A DNA stretch of 64,000 bases, from the NCBI GenBank assembly GCA_029216955.1, contig JANAVB010003400.1:14437132-14501131 (forward strand), given 5' to 3'. This DNA is from Iris pallida (Eukaryota > Streptophyta > Magnoliopsida > Asparagales > Iridaceae). The notes below the pieces were generated by a model, which did not search any database, was not told the DNA's origin, and saw only the letters and a list, made by a program, of their open reading frames with translations. Below are positions 21,231-33,825 of the stretch, piece by piece. A program made the position numbers and the translations under genes. Numbering within the stretch: position 1 is the first letter of the stretch; each line of letters starts with the position of its first letter.

Positions 21231-21758
21231 AACCACATTTTTACCTTTTAGGTTTTTTAATGACTTGAAGCACAGCTGTTGGTACATGTTCATCTTAGAA
21301 TATACAAAATTGTATTTTACAAATTCTTTAGTACAATTTATAAAAATGACAGGTACAAAAATATGTAGATCATGTATATACATAATAAGATGCTTGATCT
21401 ATTCAGTTTTAATACATTATGAAGTTGTAGCAAAAATTAGGCCTGGTTCTATTTGATATATTTATATAGTAAGATATCTGAGTCATTCGGCTTCAGGACA
21501 AGCTATGTTTAAATATAGCATTTCAAATTCTTTGATACTCCTAGCTATGATAGTTTGTCACATGGACCTATCAACTTATGAGTACCTAAGTTATTCCACA
21601 GATGAAACCTTACATAGGATCTTAGTGATGTTCATTGTTTTTATATCCAAAGAATATGCCATATATTGACTTAGAAAAAACACTTAAAATTCTATGAAAC
21701 CAATTATAGTCCATTTCTCTAGGAGTTTTTGGTTTGGCTAAGACAGATGTTTAGGTTA
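21231..21758. other. No recognisable gene
   Basis: AT-rich DNA, possibly decayed Copia pol. No domain visible. Confidence 0.4.
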
Positions 21759-21763
21759 CTCCT

Positions 21764-24426
21764 TGTCACCCTCATTTCTCGTATTTTTCGTATTTCGTAT
21801 TTATACTCGTATCTGGATTTTGGCATGTATTTTTTTATTTTTTCTTAACTTGTGGAATTTCGGTGTTTCTCGTATTTCGGGTTTTGACATGGCTCGGTTT
21901 TAATTGGGATGGTTTGGTTTGGTTTGGTTTATTATGTATTGGAACACCTTAGCCTATGCTCCACCCTCAACACACCACATCCCACCCTCTTTAAAACTCC
22001 ACCAACTTTTTCTCTCTCCTCATAAACCTCCATTAATTTCTTCTTCTCCTTCCTCTACACAACACTCTTCTCCTTCCTCTACACAACACCAACCCTTAGG
22101 CAAGTGCACCTTGCCACCACATGAGAACCCTATTTTACTTGTCCATTTGATAGATTAGGACATGGTGATCAACATTAGAACTTGGTATTTTGTGGTTTGG
22201 AGTCTCCATTGTTCTAGATCTAATTTTCTCTATTTTTGGTTTTGCATGGTTTTGATCTATTTAGGTTGGATTTTTATGGGTTTTGATGTTTCCATGTGGA
22301 AGAGAGTTTAATTCCACCCTGGTTGGAGCTTTGGAAATCCGAATTTAGAGTTCGGATGGCCAAGTTGTGATGCTTTAAAGTTTTGGGAGCCATGGGAGCT
22401 TCTCAGCCATGGAGAAGAAGATCCTTTTCCCTGCGTGCATGTTTTTACGCGTACGCCGCTCTCCTGCGTGCGTGACTTTTCGCGTACACAGCTCTCCTGC
22501 GTGCGTGTTTGTACGCGTACGCAGCTCTCCTGCGTGCGTGACTTTTCGCGTACGCAACTCTCCTGCGTGCGTGCCTTTTGTGCGTACGCAGCTATCCTGC
22601 GTGCATGACTTTTCGCGTACGCAGCTCTCCTGCGTGCGTGCCTTTTGTGCGTACGCAGCTCTCCTGCGTGCGTGCTTTTGTGCGTACGCAGCTCCCCTGC
22701 GTGCGTGACTTTTGTGCGTACGCTGCTCCCCTGCGTGTGTGCTCTTGCGCGTACGCTGCTCCCCTGACCCCTTGCTTAACCCATTGGCTCTTGGAGTTTT
22801 GGTCTTATTTCTTTAAGCTTGGCTCTTCTATAGCCCTGTATCTTGATATTTTATTAGATATTTTACGCCCATTTTATATCCTTACGCCTTTTGTCATGAA
22901 CTTGATTTTACTTAATATGTTTGGAATGACTATTGTACATGGCATGGTATGACAAGAAACTAGCATAACACGGCAGTGACCCGTAGTGGTGCACTCCTGA
23001 CATGACCAACCTGACATGATAGTGGCCCGTCGCGGCGCACTCCCGACAAGTACCCTGACATGAATTATCTTAATGATGTTGCGACGGCTAATTAACTTGA
23101 CTTGTCTTGACACCGTGGGTAGTTCTTTCTTGCTTGCTTGTTAAATCCACTTGTCCTGTCTTGCATCATGTCTAGGATGGGACTCCTGAGTACCACGGTC
23201 AGGAGTACCTACTAAAATGGATTAAGGTTAATAACTAGAATAACACAGTAGTCATGAAGAGATGACACAGCTACAGGCAATCTCGTTACCTGGGCGCTCT
23301 TGGGATCTGTAGCCTGCCGTCGAGTAGGGCACATTTTCAGCACACCGTCGCGTGTTGCACCCTCTAAGTCACTTAAGGGTACATTTGTTTCCCGGGCGAT
23401 GTACCCACCTGAATTCAACCCCTAATTTTCGACCTGGGTAACCTGGATGGTCTGCAGGACTTGTGGCTGTGGAACAATCTCACTGCATCTTGTTAGTAAT
23501 TAGGCCTGTGATAACCCTAGTTAGTTAAAGTAGTAAGCCGTAGCGTCTGCTTGGCCGTGATTGATTGAATGAGGTATAACCAGTTTAGCCATGTCATGAT
23601 CCAGTACAAGATTGCTCCCTGCCTTGATTTCTTGTATTATTATCTTGTCGATAAATGGTGGAAAACTAAGTTCTGTTCAGACGAAGGGTTACAACCCCGG
23701 TCCTTGTTTGGTTTACGGGTTGTAACCTGGCTATCGGAATAGTTCCATGGTTATCTCGTCGTATATCACCCTGCCATGTTTTCGTAAGTTTTAATTTTAA
23801 TATTAGATTTTCTTGTGCTGATTGCTGGCTTTTGTTCTTATTTCGTGGCCTCCTTGTGGCACTTGCTCTTTCTGGGGTTGACCCAGCTGGTTTTGTGTGG
23901 CCAGATTTCGGAGCAGCTCCCGAGGATCTACCAAGCTTCCAGCCCAATGGTGGCGACTAGAAGGAACCCGGGCTACGAGTGGGTTTTCTATTTTGTTCGC
24001 TCACTCTACTGTAAAATTATTCTTTTGAGGCGTTTAGCCGACGAGCACCTGTTAGCTCGATGCACCTTTACTTACTGTCTGCCTACGGGCTGTAAACATG
24101 ATTAACAAATCCTAGGGTTGATCATGTACGACTAAACTCTTGCTAGTCCTAATATTTTGTAACGACTAGCTTCATGATCAGCTGAATATGTAATATTTGG
24201 GACGCCTTATTATTGTATATTTAATGATCATACATCTTGCGACCGTACTTACTTGCTTGTGATTGAGACATTAGGCTTGTTCATGACCATAAGGGACTGT
24301 TGGCTTGTAGTAAACCCTCATATATCTAGACAGCCGTGACCGTATATCGAGGTGGTTTCCATTTCAATATACGTAGCTGGCTATGTCTGCCCCCGCTCTC
24401 CAGTATTCTGGTTCTGAGGCGTGACA
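21764..24426 (+). mobile_element. Solo LTR, probably Ty3/Gypsy, 2.66 kb
   Basis: Starts TGTCACCCTCATTTC and ends GAGGCGTGACA, so the ends are TG...CA and also form the inverted pair TGTCAC/GTGACA. Flanks are CTCCT (21759-21763) and CTTCT (24427-24431), a 5-bp duplication with one mismatch. No gag or pol inside. Long LTRs with TGTCAC...GTGACA ends are common in plant Gypsy lineages. The element probably arose by recombination between two LTRs. Strand is inferred only from base composition and is uncertain. Confidence 0.7.
22430..22765. repeat. Tandem repeat of about 33-36 bp, about 10 copies, inside the solo LTR
   Basis: Consensus unit CTCTCCTGCGTGCGTG followed by ACTTTTCGCGTACGCAG. Units alternate between ACTTTTCGCG and CTTTTGTGCG forms. 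Each unit contains CGTACG, a palindromic site. Open frames through the array (SPACVTFRVRS repeats) follow from the 33-bp period and are not a gene. Confidence 0.92.
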
Positions 24427-25221
24427 CTTCTAAATCATATTACATGTCATCAGATTCATTTGAAATATGTGTGATTATATCAATATGACATCCTAGAGTT
24501 CTAGATCAATAGTTTGAATAAATTTTCTAATCACTACAACAAAATACCTTTTAATGACGGCTAAAAACCGTCATTAATGACAAACCATGACGCTTTTTTT
24601 TCCAAAGCAAGCGTGATGAAAACGGGTGTTATAAATGTTTTTTAAAAGCGTCATAAATAAAAACGTCATGAATATGATGAGTTTCTGCTACACTTATTTT
24701 CAGCGTAGTTTGAAAGCGTTATGAATAGATAATCTGTATAGACTCAATTCAGCACATTTATAACGCTCAATTCTGCACATTTATATATTACTTTCCAAAA
24801 AATTATAGATCAATGCTCAATGTTGCTCAATTCAATTTCAAAATATTCATTTTGAACCATATTCACAAGAAAACATCTAAATGTTATAGAGTACCATTTA
24901 ATCCAATTACAAATATATACATAATATATATCACCATCTTCATTACATTTTTTCAAAATAGGACATCCAAATACATATATTTACAACTACTACTAGTAAG
25001 TAGACCCTCAAAACTATTAGTACATTGGCTTCAACTTTGAGCACATCAAAACTGTCGGCATCACGTAGCAAAACCCTGAAAAAGATTAAAAAAATATCAT
25101 AGAAGAAGCACAACAGGTATTAGTGGATACTCACCGAATCACAGATAAGCAAGTAAGTCCTTGAAACACAAGCAATAAAACATAGAGGAAAAAAAATTTT
25201 GATTTATGTATTGGTGCAAAC

Positions 25222-25550
25222 CTTGCTCTCCTGTTCTGGAACCAGACCTCTACTTGCCGCGGCCGGAGGTTCAATCGCTTTGCTAAGGCTTGTTTTTGTT
25301 TCTGAACATCATCATCATCATGAGAACAGTATGTATATATTAGAGAAAGATCTAACTAAGCTAGTTTGAATTAATTATATATATATATAGATGCTAAGTA
25401 GAGCGTTACTGGATTGAGAGTGCTATGTTCTCTGAACCTTTCCTCCAAAAGAGCAGACTGCTCCTTCGTAAGCCTGAGCTTCTTCCTCTCGTTGCTGTCC
25501 TCTTTGTCGTCTCCATCGATCGCCCGCGAAGAGGAGCCCCTCTCCTCAAG
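25222..25550 (-). pseudogene. HD-Zip class II homeobox fragment captured by CACTA 2
   Basis: HD-Zip II proteins are plant transcription factors. Minus-strand exon A (about 25550 down to 25410) reads [12 protein letters not shown], then [18 protein letters not shown] and HSTLNP. Exon B (25301-25222) reads [10 protein letters not shown], then [17 protein letters not shown]. The intron between them has GT and AG in the family's expected position and frame. The third-helix motif WFQNRRAR is complete, so almost a whole homeodomain is encoded. The leucine zipper and the N-terminal domain are missing. Upstream in exon A, sequence continues into the tandem-repeat block. Non-functional as a gene, but a spliced chimeric transcript is conceivable. 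Confidence 0.9.
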
Positions 25551-25589
25551 AAATGGCCAAATGTCAAAAATAGCATTACCAAAATACAA

Positions 25590-26330
25590 CACGGTTGGCT
25601 CAGAGTGCATAGTAAAACTGCAGGAACAAAGCTGCCATGTAAGAACGAGTTAACCTCACCTGCAAATTGTCAAAAAATAACCAAAATAAGGTAAAAAATA
25701 GTAGGATCAAAATACATAAGGTTGGCTCATAGTGCATAGTACAACTACAGGAAATGCCATGTAAAAACAAGTTACCTGCGAACAAAGCTGCTAATTGTAA
25801 AAACAAGTTGACCACACCTGCAAATTATAAAAACACTCATGAAATGACCAAACGTCAAAAATAGCATGATCAAAATACAACACGGTTGGCTCAGAGTGCA
25901 TAGTAAAACTGCAGGAGCAAAGCTGCCATGTAAAACCAAGTTAACCGCATCTGCAAATTGTAGACACAGTCCAGAAAATGACCAAAGTAAGGTAAAAAAT
26001 AGTAGGATCAAAATACATAAGGTTGGCTTATAGTGCATAGTAGAACTACAGGAAATGCCATGTAAAAACAAGTTACCTGCACCTGCAAATTGAAAAAACT
26101 GTCGAGAAAATGACCAAAGTATGGTAAAAAATAGCAGGATCAAAATACATAAGGTTGGCTCAGAGTGCATAGTAGAACTGCAGGAACAAAGCTGCCATGT
26201 AAAAACAAGTTAACCACAACTGCAAATTGTAAAAACAGTCAAGAAAATGACCAAAGAAAGGTAAAAAAATAGCAGGATCAAAATACATAAGGTTGGCTCA
26301 TAGTGCATAGTAGAACTGCATGGACAGATT
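25590..26330. repeat. Tandem repeat block in CACTA 2, about 127-163 bp units
   Basis: GGTTGGCTCA(G/T)AGTGCATAGTA recurs at about 25593, 25720, 25883, 26021, 26153 and 26291. Each copy is followed by an AACTGCAGGA stretch, GCCATGTAA and AGTTAACC-type sequence. Two shorter echoes of GGTTGGCTCAGAGTAAT are at about 26872 and 27199. Shadow open frames on the minus strand repeat the unit and are not genes. Confidence 0.9.
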
Positions 26331-27739
26331 TTTTCAAAACCATAATTCATTGCAACGGAAGTCACAAAACCATCTCCAAATTGTATCTCATCATTGCCAA
26401 TATATAAATTTTTTGATAGGAACACAATAAAGTTGTAGGTATGTAGACAATGGAATAGAAAAAAATTGTTTGCAGTGAAATATGGGTTGTGAATTTGGTT
26501 TTCCAATTGAAACATGTCCTGTTCCTTATATTTCAGCTAAGGTAAATATCTGGAAAGTATAGGTTTGGGAAAAACTCTACTGTCCTATCCACTCCCTGTC
26601 TCCATGTAGCAGCAACAATATTATCACTTCATAATAAAAGCAAAGAATTCAAGTTAGTCACATTTTTGTATCATAATTCAAATGTAGCAGCGGGACTAGC
26701 AGCAGCATTTTGAATCTATCATAATTCCAAATTTCCAATACACAAGGCGAGAAATGTAAGCAGGTAATGTATCACAATTCTCTAAAAATTACTCAAATTT
26801 GTATAGATTCTCCCAAAATGCATCATCATATATAGAATAAGCAGTATATTAAGAAAATTAGGAGGTTGGCTCAGAGTAATGCATGTTAATATCATTGGCA
26901 CATTAGGAACACCGGTACCACTTCCAACTATCAGAACAAGTTGAGGAATGCTTCAAAACTTAGTATCAAAAATTGTAAATTTTGATACTAAGTTTCGTTA
27001 CCTCTTCCCCCAACATGTTTGATAAGGAATGTAACCAACATTACTAACAATTTATTTTATACAAACCATTTGTTATTCCCGCCTCTTCACAGCCCATACA
27101 AAAAAACAAAACTAATAGGAAACAAACTTAAGCACGAGTGAATAAAATAATGACAAAGAGTAAAAATCAAAATTCTTCCAAATAATAGGTAATAGAATGG
27201 TTGGCTCAGAGTAATCAATGTTAATATCATGGGTATATTAGCAAAGTTTGTTACCTCTTTACTCATCAGAACATGACGAGGAATGCATCAAAACTTAGTA
27301 TCAAACTATGTGATATTAAGTATCTTTACCTCTTCACCCATCATTTTTGACGAGGAAGGCAACCAAACTCCCCAAACCATCTATAATTCCTGCCTCATCA
27401 CAGCCTAAAATAAAAACTCATCAAAAACAAGAAAGGAAGAAAAATGCTACTGTACACAACGGCGCCGTCGGAGGCGCTCGGGGCGAGCGACGCGTCGAGC
27501 GATAATATCGGGTTCCGCGGACGGCGGCGTGGGGTCCGGATGGCCGGAGGGACGCCGGATTCGTCCTCCTTCACCAACCAACCAAAAGAAATCAGCACAA
27601 ACAACAAAAAGAGAACAACGAACGATCCGAGCAGTAAAATAGAGGGATTCGAACCTTGAGTGGGGAGGGAGGACGGACATGGAGCTGAGGTCGCAGGCCT
27701 TGTTGAGTGGGGAGGGAGGACGGACATGGAGCTGAGGTC

Positions 27740-27909
27740 ACCGCCGACCTCTCCAGCTCCTTGAACCTCCTCACGATCTCCGCCGGGATCCTTCCCCCCT
27801 CCATCGCCGCCGCGAGGTCCGCGGGGAGGCTCTCCGTCGCCCTTCCCATCTCCGCCAGCGCCATCGCGGCCTCCTCCCCGAGGACCCCCCCTCGTCGTCC
27901 CCATTCCAC
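27740..27909 (-). pseudogene. RETICULATA-like (DUF3411) N-terminal gene fragment
   Basis: The minus strand encodes GEEAAMALAEMGRATESLPA, then DLAAAMEGGRIPAEIVRRF and KELERSAV. This resembles the segment before the membrane domain of plastid RETICULATA-family proteins, where SLPADLAAA is followed by G(R/K)IP and LEKSA. GC content is much higher than the surroundings. The matching frame breaks off after ERSAV at about 27745. A second captured gene piece in CACTA 2; the family call is from memory and moderate. Confidence 0.45.
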
Positions 27910-28325
27910 CCTCCCCCAAAATTTTACGGTTTGTGCGGCAGGCTTTGTGCGGCAATCAGACGGTGATGAGAGGGGCGGCAGGCTTTGTGCAGCGGAGGGA
28001 GAGGCGGCAGGGGTGGGGTGAAAGAGAGGAAAATTTTAGGGTTTGGGGAGAGGAGGAAAGAGGGGGCAGAAGGGGAGCAAGGAGAAGGAGAGTTCTTCCG
28101 AATAAGATCGTGGGGGGATGGAATATATTACAGAAAGTTTATTACAAGTTTGCCACCGCTCTAAAATATTAATAACGCTTTATTTTAAAAACGTTATAAA
28201 AAGCCCAGAATTAGTCCAAACCGTCATAGAAAAAAGGTATTTTTCAACTTAATAACGCTTATGTATCAGCCGTCATTAAAACTCCTTGTCGAGCGTCATT
28301 AATATGTCTTTTTGTTGTAGTGAAT

Positions 28326-28640
28326 TGATCTTAATAAATCTTTAGTCTATCGAGTTTTGATAAACTTGGGTGAGCTGTACGGGCTAGTTTCCAGCTAGCG
28401 GTGGTCCGAAGACACTTAAAAATATCGTATCCCATAGGACTATCTACACCTGGTTAACAGAAGGACCTTTCGGCTTGTACCTAAATTAATCTGTACTTTA
28501 GAAACTTAGACTTATAGGGATTTGCAATATCACTAAACTATTTTCTTTTGACTAAATATTTGAATGTATCAAAAAATATATATAATATCACAGAGTATAT
28601 GTAAACCATTATTTGCCTAACATAATTTAAATATTGTGAC
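28326..28640. other. No recognisable feature
   Basis: Host DNA between CACTA 2 and the hAT MITE, AT-rich. Confidence 0.5.
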
Positions 28641-28648
28641 AGAACAAT

Positions 28649-28940
28649 CAGGGCCGGCCTTGAGCAATTGGGGGCCCGAGGCAAAATTTTCTAAATGGGC
28701 CCCATACATAATGTAAAAAAAAGTATAAATAAAATAAAATTTTGTTGTAGTAAGATTTGAACCAAGGACCTCTTAAATACAAGTCTAGCATTGTAACCAA
28801 TACACCACAATACTTTTTGTTAAAAAAAATAGGCACATGATACATACTAGTTCTATTATAGACAGTTCTATGTTGGTGCCCCCTTTCGTCAGGGGGCCCT
28901 GGGCCGTCGCCCAGCCTGCCCTGGGCCAGGGCCGACCCTG
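28649..28940. mobile_element. hAT MITE (CAGGGCCGGCC family), 292 bp
   Basis: Perfect 8-bp target duplication AGAACAAT at 28641-28648 and 28941-28948. Ends CAGGGCCGGCCTTGAG and the complement of GGGCCGACCCTG. Arms contain GGGGGCCC / GGGCCC. A tRNA-like sequence lies inside (28745-28812). Confidence 0.95.
28745..28812 (-). other. tRNA-like sequence inside the hAT MITE
   Basis: The minus strand reads TTGTGGTGTATTGGTTACAA, an A-box-like region, and GGTTCAAATCT, a B-box match, with tRNA-like spacing. The middle (GACTTGTATTTAAGAGGTCC) can form an anticodon-arm-like hairpin. The A-box is degenerate, so this is a decayed tRNA-derived sequence, not a working tRNA gene. Confidence 0.55.
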
Positions 28941-28948
28941 AGAACAAT

Positions 28949-30840
28949 ATTGTGATTTATTTCTAACTAGAAATTATAATATTGTGGTAATATCATTAAC
29001 TACGGTTCAAACATGCAAAACTAACACGCGAAGAATATCACTTTAATACAACAATATACATAACCATATACATAAACCAAGATAATTGGCTCATAGATTT
29101 CAATAATATATTTGTCCAATTAAATTTAGGAATCAGAAAAAGACTATAATATATAGTTTGTAAATATGAGAATTACCTTTCTAATTAATTGGATCACTTT
29201 TGTACTTCTAGTATTGATTTTGGCTTAGTAATAGCAATTCAAAAGATATATCCTTTTGTATATTATTTTTAGATAATTCCATTGTTCTCACTAAACATCC
29301 ATTAATATCCAAAAATTTGGAAAATGAGATTTACAAACATCAAGTTTATTAATAGAGCGAAGCACTTTTGTATTAATTACCTCCACCCTTAGCATGTTTG
29401 AGTCTTTCCTAATAAGTCACAATCTCTAATATTTTTGACTTGGAGAGAGAACATTACAAGATCATGTTAAGAATAAGAGAGTACACAAATAAATTTGTAT
29501 TATTGTCGCTGTTAGCATGTTGCGTCTTTCCTAAAAAAGCTAAAATATTTCTAATAATTTTGTCTTTAAGAAAATAGAAGTTAGTTTGCTAGTTTGCATA
29601 TTAACAAGATATATAACTGAAACGATGGACAAACTTGTTCATTCTTGCACAATAATGCTTTTTTATCCGGTTTCAATTATGCAAGATTTGAAGACTACAT
29701 ATATTCTAGATATATAATACAGTGAAGAAAAAAAAATCTGAATTTAAACAGTAAATGTAAAATAATTACATAACAGAAGTGTAAAATAATTATTTTAGAT
29801 ATATAATACAATAATTTTGTTTAAATGCTTGCATGAATTTGTACTTAAGTGCTCTATATAAATTTGGTTCTGGAAGTAGATTCTTCCATTCTCATGTGCC
29901 CAGCTATCATACATGATGTTTAGTACTTTGGCTATGTACAATAATTAAGATATGATTTTATGATATTGGAGTTAAAAGATAAAATTATCAAAAAAATTCT
30001 ATTGTTTTCCTTAGAATTCTTAAAAAATATGCAAAGGATATTCTTCTATCTATAGATTCTATATATACTACTGATAACCTAGCAAGTAACATGGTTTGAT
30101 ACTATGCCATGGAACAAATAAATCAAAGACATCTAAGCACAAGGAAGAAACGATAAATAACAAATCTACCAAGCAAATCAAATATCATAGGAGATATTAC
30201 TAGTACAAACATCTTGGAAAACTGCTGCAGTGATTACTAATAAAAGGAATCCAAATGAGCTTATTTTCATATCTCATAAAGCTTGGCTACAAGGGTACAA
30301 CAACAAGAACAAAAACCTTGTATCCCAAAATTTTAAAAATGTCATGATCAAATATGTATTGCGTCTCTATCTGAATTGGTATATCGATATTTGTGTCTGT
30401 CTATGCAGCCTAGCCAGTTACTGATGTTTGCAAACCTCATACTTTGTCGATCTATTATGCCACACACTCATAATGAGGGGCCACCTAGCTAGGTTTTTTT
30501 ATACGACCAAGAAGAACAAGAAAGAGCTTATGAATCACAACCACGTATAAGAGACATGGCTTCCCAAGAAAAACTTTGCCAATATATGGGATTGGTCTCA
30601 ACTCTTGGACAGAGTATAGTGGGGTTCCCTTTTAGGTCATATGGGCCAGATATAATGCCTCGTGGAACAACTCTCCTTTTACTCCACCACCATCTACGGT
30701 GTGCTTATCATGGATAAGCATATTGAGAATTGGATTCGATCAAAACATACATAACAGATTAAACCCTTAAATCCTTATATTTAGCTCTAGAGATCGTCAT
30801 GGTTAGCTGCATATAAATTTAATAAACATATAAATTCAAC

Positions 30841-30843
<3 letters not shown>
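28949..30843. other. AT-rich intergenic DNA, no gene
   Basis: 1.9 kb without recognisable coding sequence or element boundaries. Confidence 0.5.
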
Positions 30844-31044
<201 letters not shown>

Positions 31045-31049
31045 AAATC

Positions 31050-31560
31050 TCTTAGATTGGTAGAAAATTTTTCCTTTATTTTTCTCTAATAACACAAAAA
31101 AAAGTTAGAAATACCGTTCTACGGGGGAGTCGTTTATGAAGCAACTGTCGTAAGAGAAGATTATTCGAGATCTATGTGCAGACTTCCTCTCGAATCCTCC
31201 TAGAGGTTAAACCCCCTTGATATCGGTTTTCCATTGTTGCACACAACTCTGGAAGAATGACCTAAACTTAGCTCTTGTCCAAAGTATGAGAGATTGAAAT
31301 GAAAAAAGAAGTAGGAATCATATGGTTGTGATTTCTGGAGCAAGAGGAGGATGAGAAATCATATGGTTGCTACTCTCAAAGATGTTTCTTCAACAAGACA
31401 AAATATGAATTATATAGACAACCTTCAACCCATAGAGTTAATATAATTTATTAGGATTAAAGAGCAAATAAAATAGCTAATAATAGTTAATAGGAACTAA
31501 CATCAACATTAAAGCAATAAAAGACATTAAAGTTGATTTTTTACAAATTTTATAGGGCAC
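31050..31560 (-). mobile_element. Diverged partial Copia LTR (relative of 19822-20496)
   Basis: Matches 20003-20490 over about 490 bp with many substitutions, for example TGTGCAGACTTCCTCTCGAA against TGTGCAGACTTTCTCTTGAA. The two outer ends, including the U5 duplication, are missing, and the left side abuts the TA tract. Confidence 0.75.
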
Positions 31561-33047
31561 AAAAGTATAAAATAGAGAATATCTAAATCCCAAATTAATT
31601 TAGAATACACTCGCTGAAATGCCCATCAAAATCCAACATCTAATGAAACCTCAATCAAAATCCAAAAAATATAATAACTGGCTCGCAAGAAACTCACTAA
31701 TTAAATAGAAAACAAGATCAAAACTCACCTCTAATGGTTGCGACAATAACTCATTTGTAATATGCTTCACAATGATGAAAGTGATGCCCCAAGTATATAT
31801 TCATGGTAAGCCTTAAAATCGAGATGTATTTATTTGCTACCATTCCAAGGTGCATATTTTTATTATAGTAAAGATGAAACCAACTACATCCTTTCTAAGA
31901 TTTAACCAAATCAAGTCAAATAAAAGATGAAATTGGTGTAGCAAACTTTTCAATATTTGATCAAATAAAATAAATGACACAATTTGAGCCAATTATAACA
32001 AATCTCCATTTTGGCTTCAACTTGCCAAACTTCCAAATTTCTGCTTCCCAATGTCAATCTCTCAAGTCTTGTGGCTATCAACAGCTACGAAACTGCAACA
32101 ATCCCAAGCAATGTTTGAATTTACTCACCGCCAATGGCTAAATCATCAACTTTCAACGAGTTATCCCGACACATCCAGGACATCGTTCGACCCTCGACTA
32201 TCGACAACCTTCAACGAGTTACCCTGACATATCCAGGCCGTAGTCAACAACCCCGATCATCAACAGCCTATCAAGATCAGAGCAGAGAAAAATTAAATTT
32301 TTGATAGAGTCCAAAACTGCCCAGACCTGACTTTTGTCGAGTAGAACTCTCCGCTCACTTGATCAATCCAAAAACCGATTGCTCAGGTATGAAAACTTCA
32401 AATCACCTAACACTCTGCAAATTTTTAGACTCTATATTGGAAAATAGGTAGAAAAATCTATGGTTAAACTAGGCTACCCGAACTTTTAATTTTATTTAGA
32501 AATAACCCGATCGAGTATCGCCCTAGTAAACCAGACTGCCCACATACGAACCACTTTTACCGAAAGACGTGCATGGTATTTCTTGGCATGTGGACTTTGA
32601 CAAAATTTAAATTGGTCGCTTGTGCACGACGAATTTGGCCTATATTCGTCGAAAAATATCGTATCAACGATTCTGGAAAAATCTTAATTAGTTTATTCTC
32701 GCTTGTCATGTCGTGATGAGACTTGCAACGTTGGACTCGTAGCATCTTATCCAGTGACCCATGTTTCGTCCAATTCTGAGACAGTTGACCGGATCGCTAT
32801 ATTGCAGGCCCTACGTGTCACGACCCACACCCGCATGATCGGGTACGAGTGCGTGGGTACGTCCAGCCTACACCATAGTATCAGCGGTAGTTAGCTATTT
32901 AGACCTCATAAAGCCGTCATGATACAATATCAATCTTGCTCATTATAGCAACTAATCACGTGTCAGATATCAAATCACCACATCACCACATTTCACTATT
33001 TCTTTAGTACACCATTTATAAAGAATATCCAAAGACAAATTTGGTGA
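31561..33047 (-). other. Retrotransposon-derived DNA with a PPT-like site
   Basis: On the minus strand CAAAATGGAGATT followed by TGTTATAATTGGCTC (about 32000-32014) looks like a Copia polypurine tract and LTR start. CTTTCAACGAGTTATCC / CTTCAACGAGTTACCC at 32150 and 32208 are a short direct repeat. TGTCACGACCC at about 32817 resembles a Gypsy LTR start. No complete element or gene can be delimited. Confidence 0.35.
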
Positions 33048-33597
33048 AACAGAAAAGGCTTTTTCTAAGGGCACTACCAAGTTAACTTGGGGGTATCCCT
33101 TACTTGGGGGCAGCCCAAGAAGGTGGAACTTTTACTGGGGGCTGCCCACAAGTTGCTTGGGGGCAGCCCAACCCCCAAACCCTCATTTCCTTCCCATTTA
33201 TTTTCCTCTCTGTCTCTCCACCAAAAGAAAATCTCTCCACCAAATAAAAAGCTCTCCCAAAATCCTACTCTCTTCTCCACCACTCCTCCACCACTCCATT
33301 CCCAATTCCTCTACCAAAATTTTATCTACAATATTCCAAGATTTGAAGAGATAACACACAAGTCGAAACAATCATCAAATTCTATGTATGTTCTTCCCTA
33401 ATTTCTTCTACAATTTTCTATATTCTATTCAAAACCTTAGAATATTTCTTAATTCTCTAAAAAGTTTTGATAAATTAGGTTTAAAATCTCTCTAGGGTTC
33501 ATGAATAAATTTTTCGAACATGATAATTCGCACACATTACTTGAAACCCAAACCCTAGAACATGACACGACGTTCGGCTGCTACAGTCGAGCAGCAT

Positions 33598-33733
33598 TAG
33601 GACTGCCAGGGATGTGGTAGTCCTACTGTAAAGTAGGACTGCCAGACTCCATGCAGTCCTACTGTGAAAGAGGACTGCTGGAATTCTGGCAGTCCTACTT
33701 TACAGTAGGACTACCACATCCTTGGCAATCCTA
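33598..33733. repeat. Hairpin array (left) of the 33057 MULE
   Basis: Successive short inverted repeats: TAGGACTGCCAG, a 5-base spacer, then ATGCAGTCCTA, and similar units (AGGACTGCTGG...CTGGCAGTCCTA). The units also overlap as larger palindromes through CTACTGTAAAGTAGG. Confidence 0.88.
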
Positions 33734-33825
33734 ATATAGCACTGGGGGTGACATTAGAAATTCTTAACATGATGTTTAATTGTTGCCTATTTTCATTTTT
33801 ATTATTTAATAACCTTATGTTGTCT

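Larger units (their letters stand above)
24532..28322. mobile_element. CACTA transposon 2, complete and non-autonomous, 3.79 kb
   Basis: Left end CACTACAACAAAATACC, right end ...TTTTTGTTGTAGTG, with a perfect 3-bp duplication AAT at 24529-24531 and 28323-28325. Both ends carry AATGACGG / CGTCATTAA subterminal motifs. The left 440 bp are nearly identical to the inverted end of CACTA 1. No transposase. The cargo on the minus strand is an HD-Zip II homeobox and a RETICULATA-like fragment, and there is a tandem-repeat block in the middle. Confidence 0.93.

Noticed and set aside
22409..22952. Repeat protein with SPACVTFRVRS units
   Set aside because: Explained by a tandem repeat whose period is close to a multiple of three, inside an LTR.
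27398..27955. 185-codon minus-strand frame starting MPHKACR
   Set aside because: Gly/Arg-rich out-of-frame reading of the RETICULATA-like fragment; the supported frame is the shorter one at 27740-27909.
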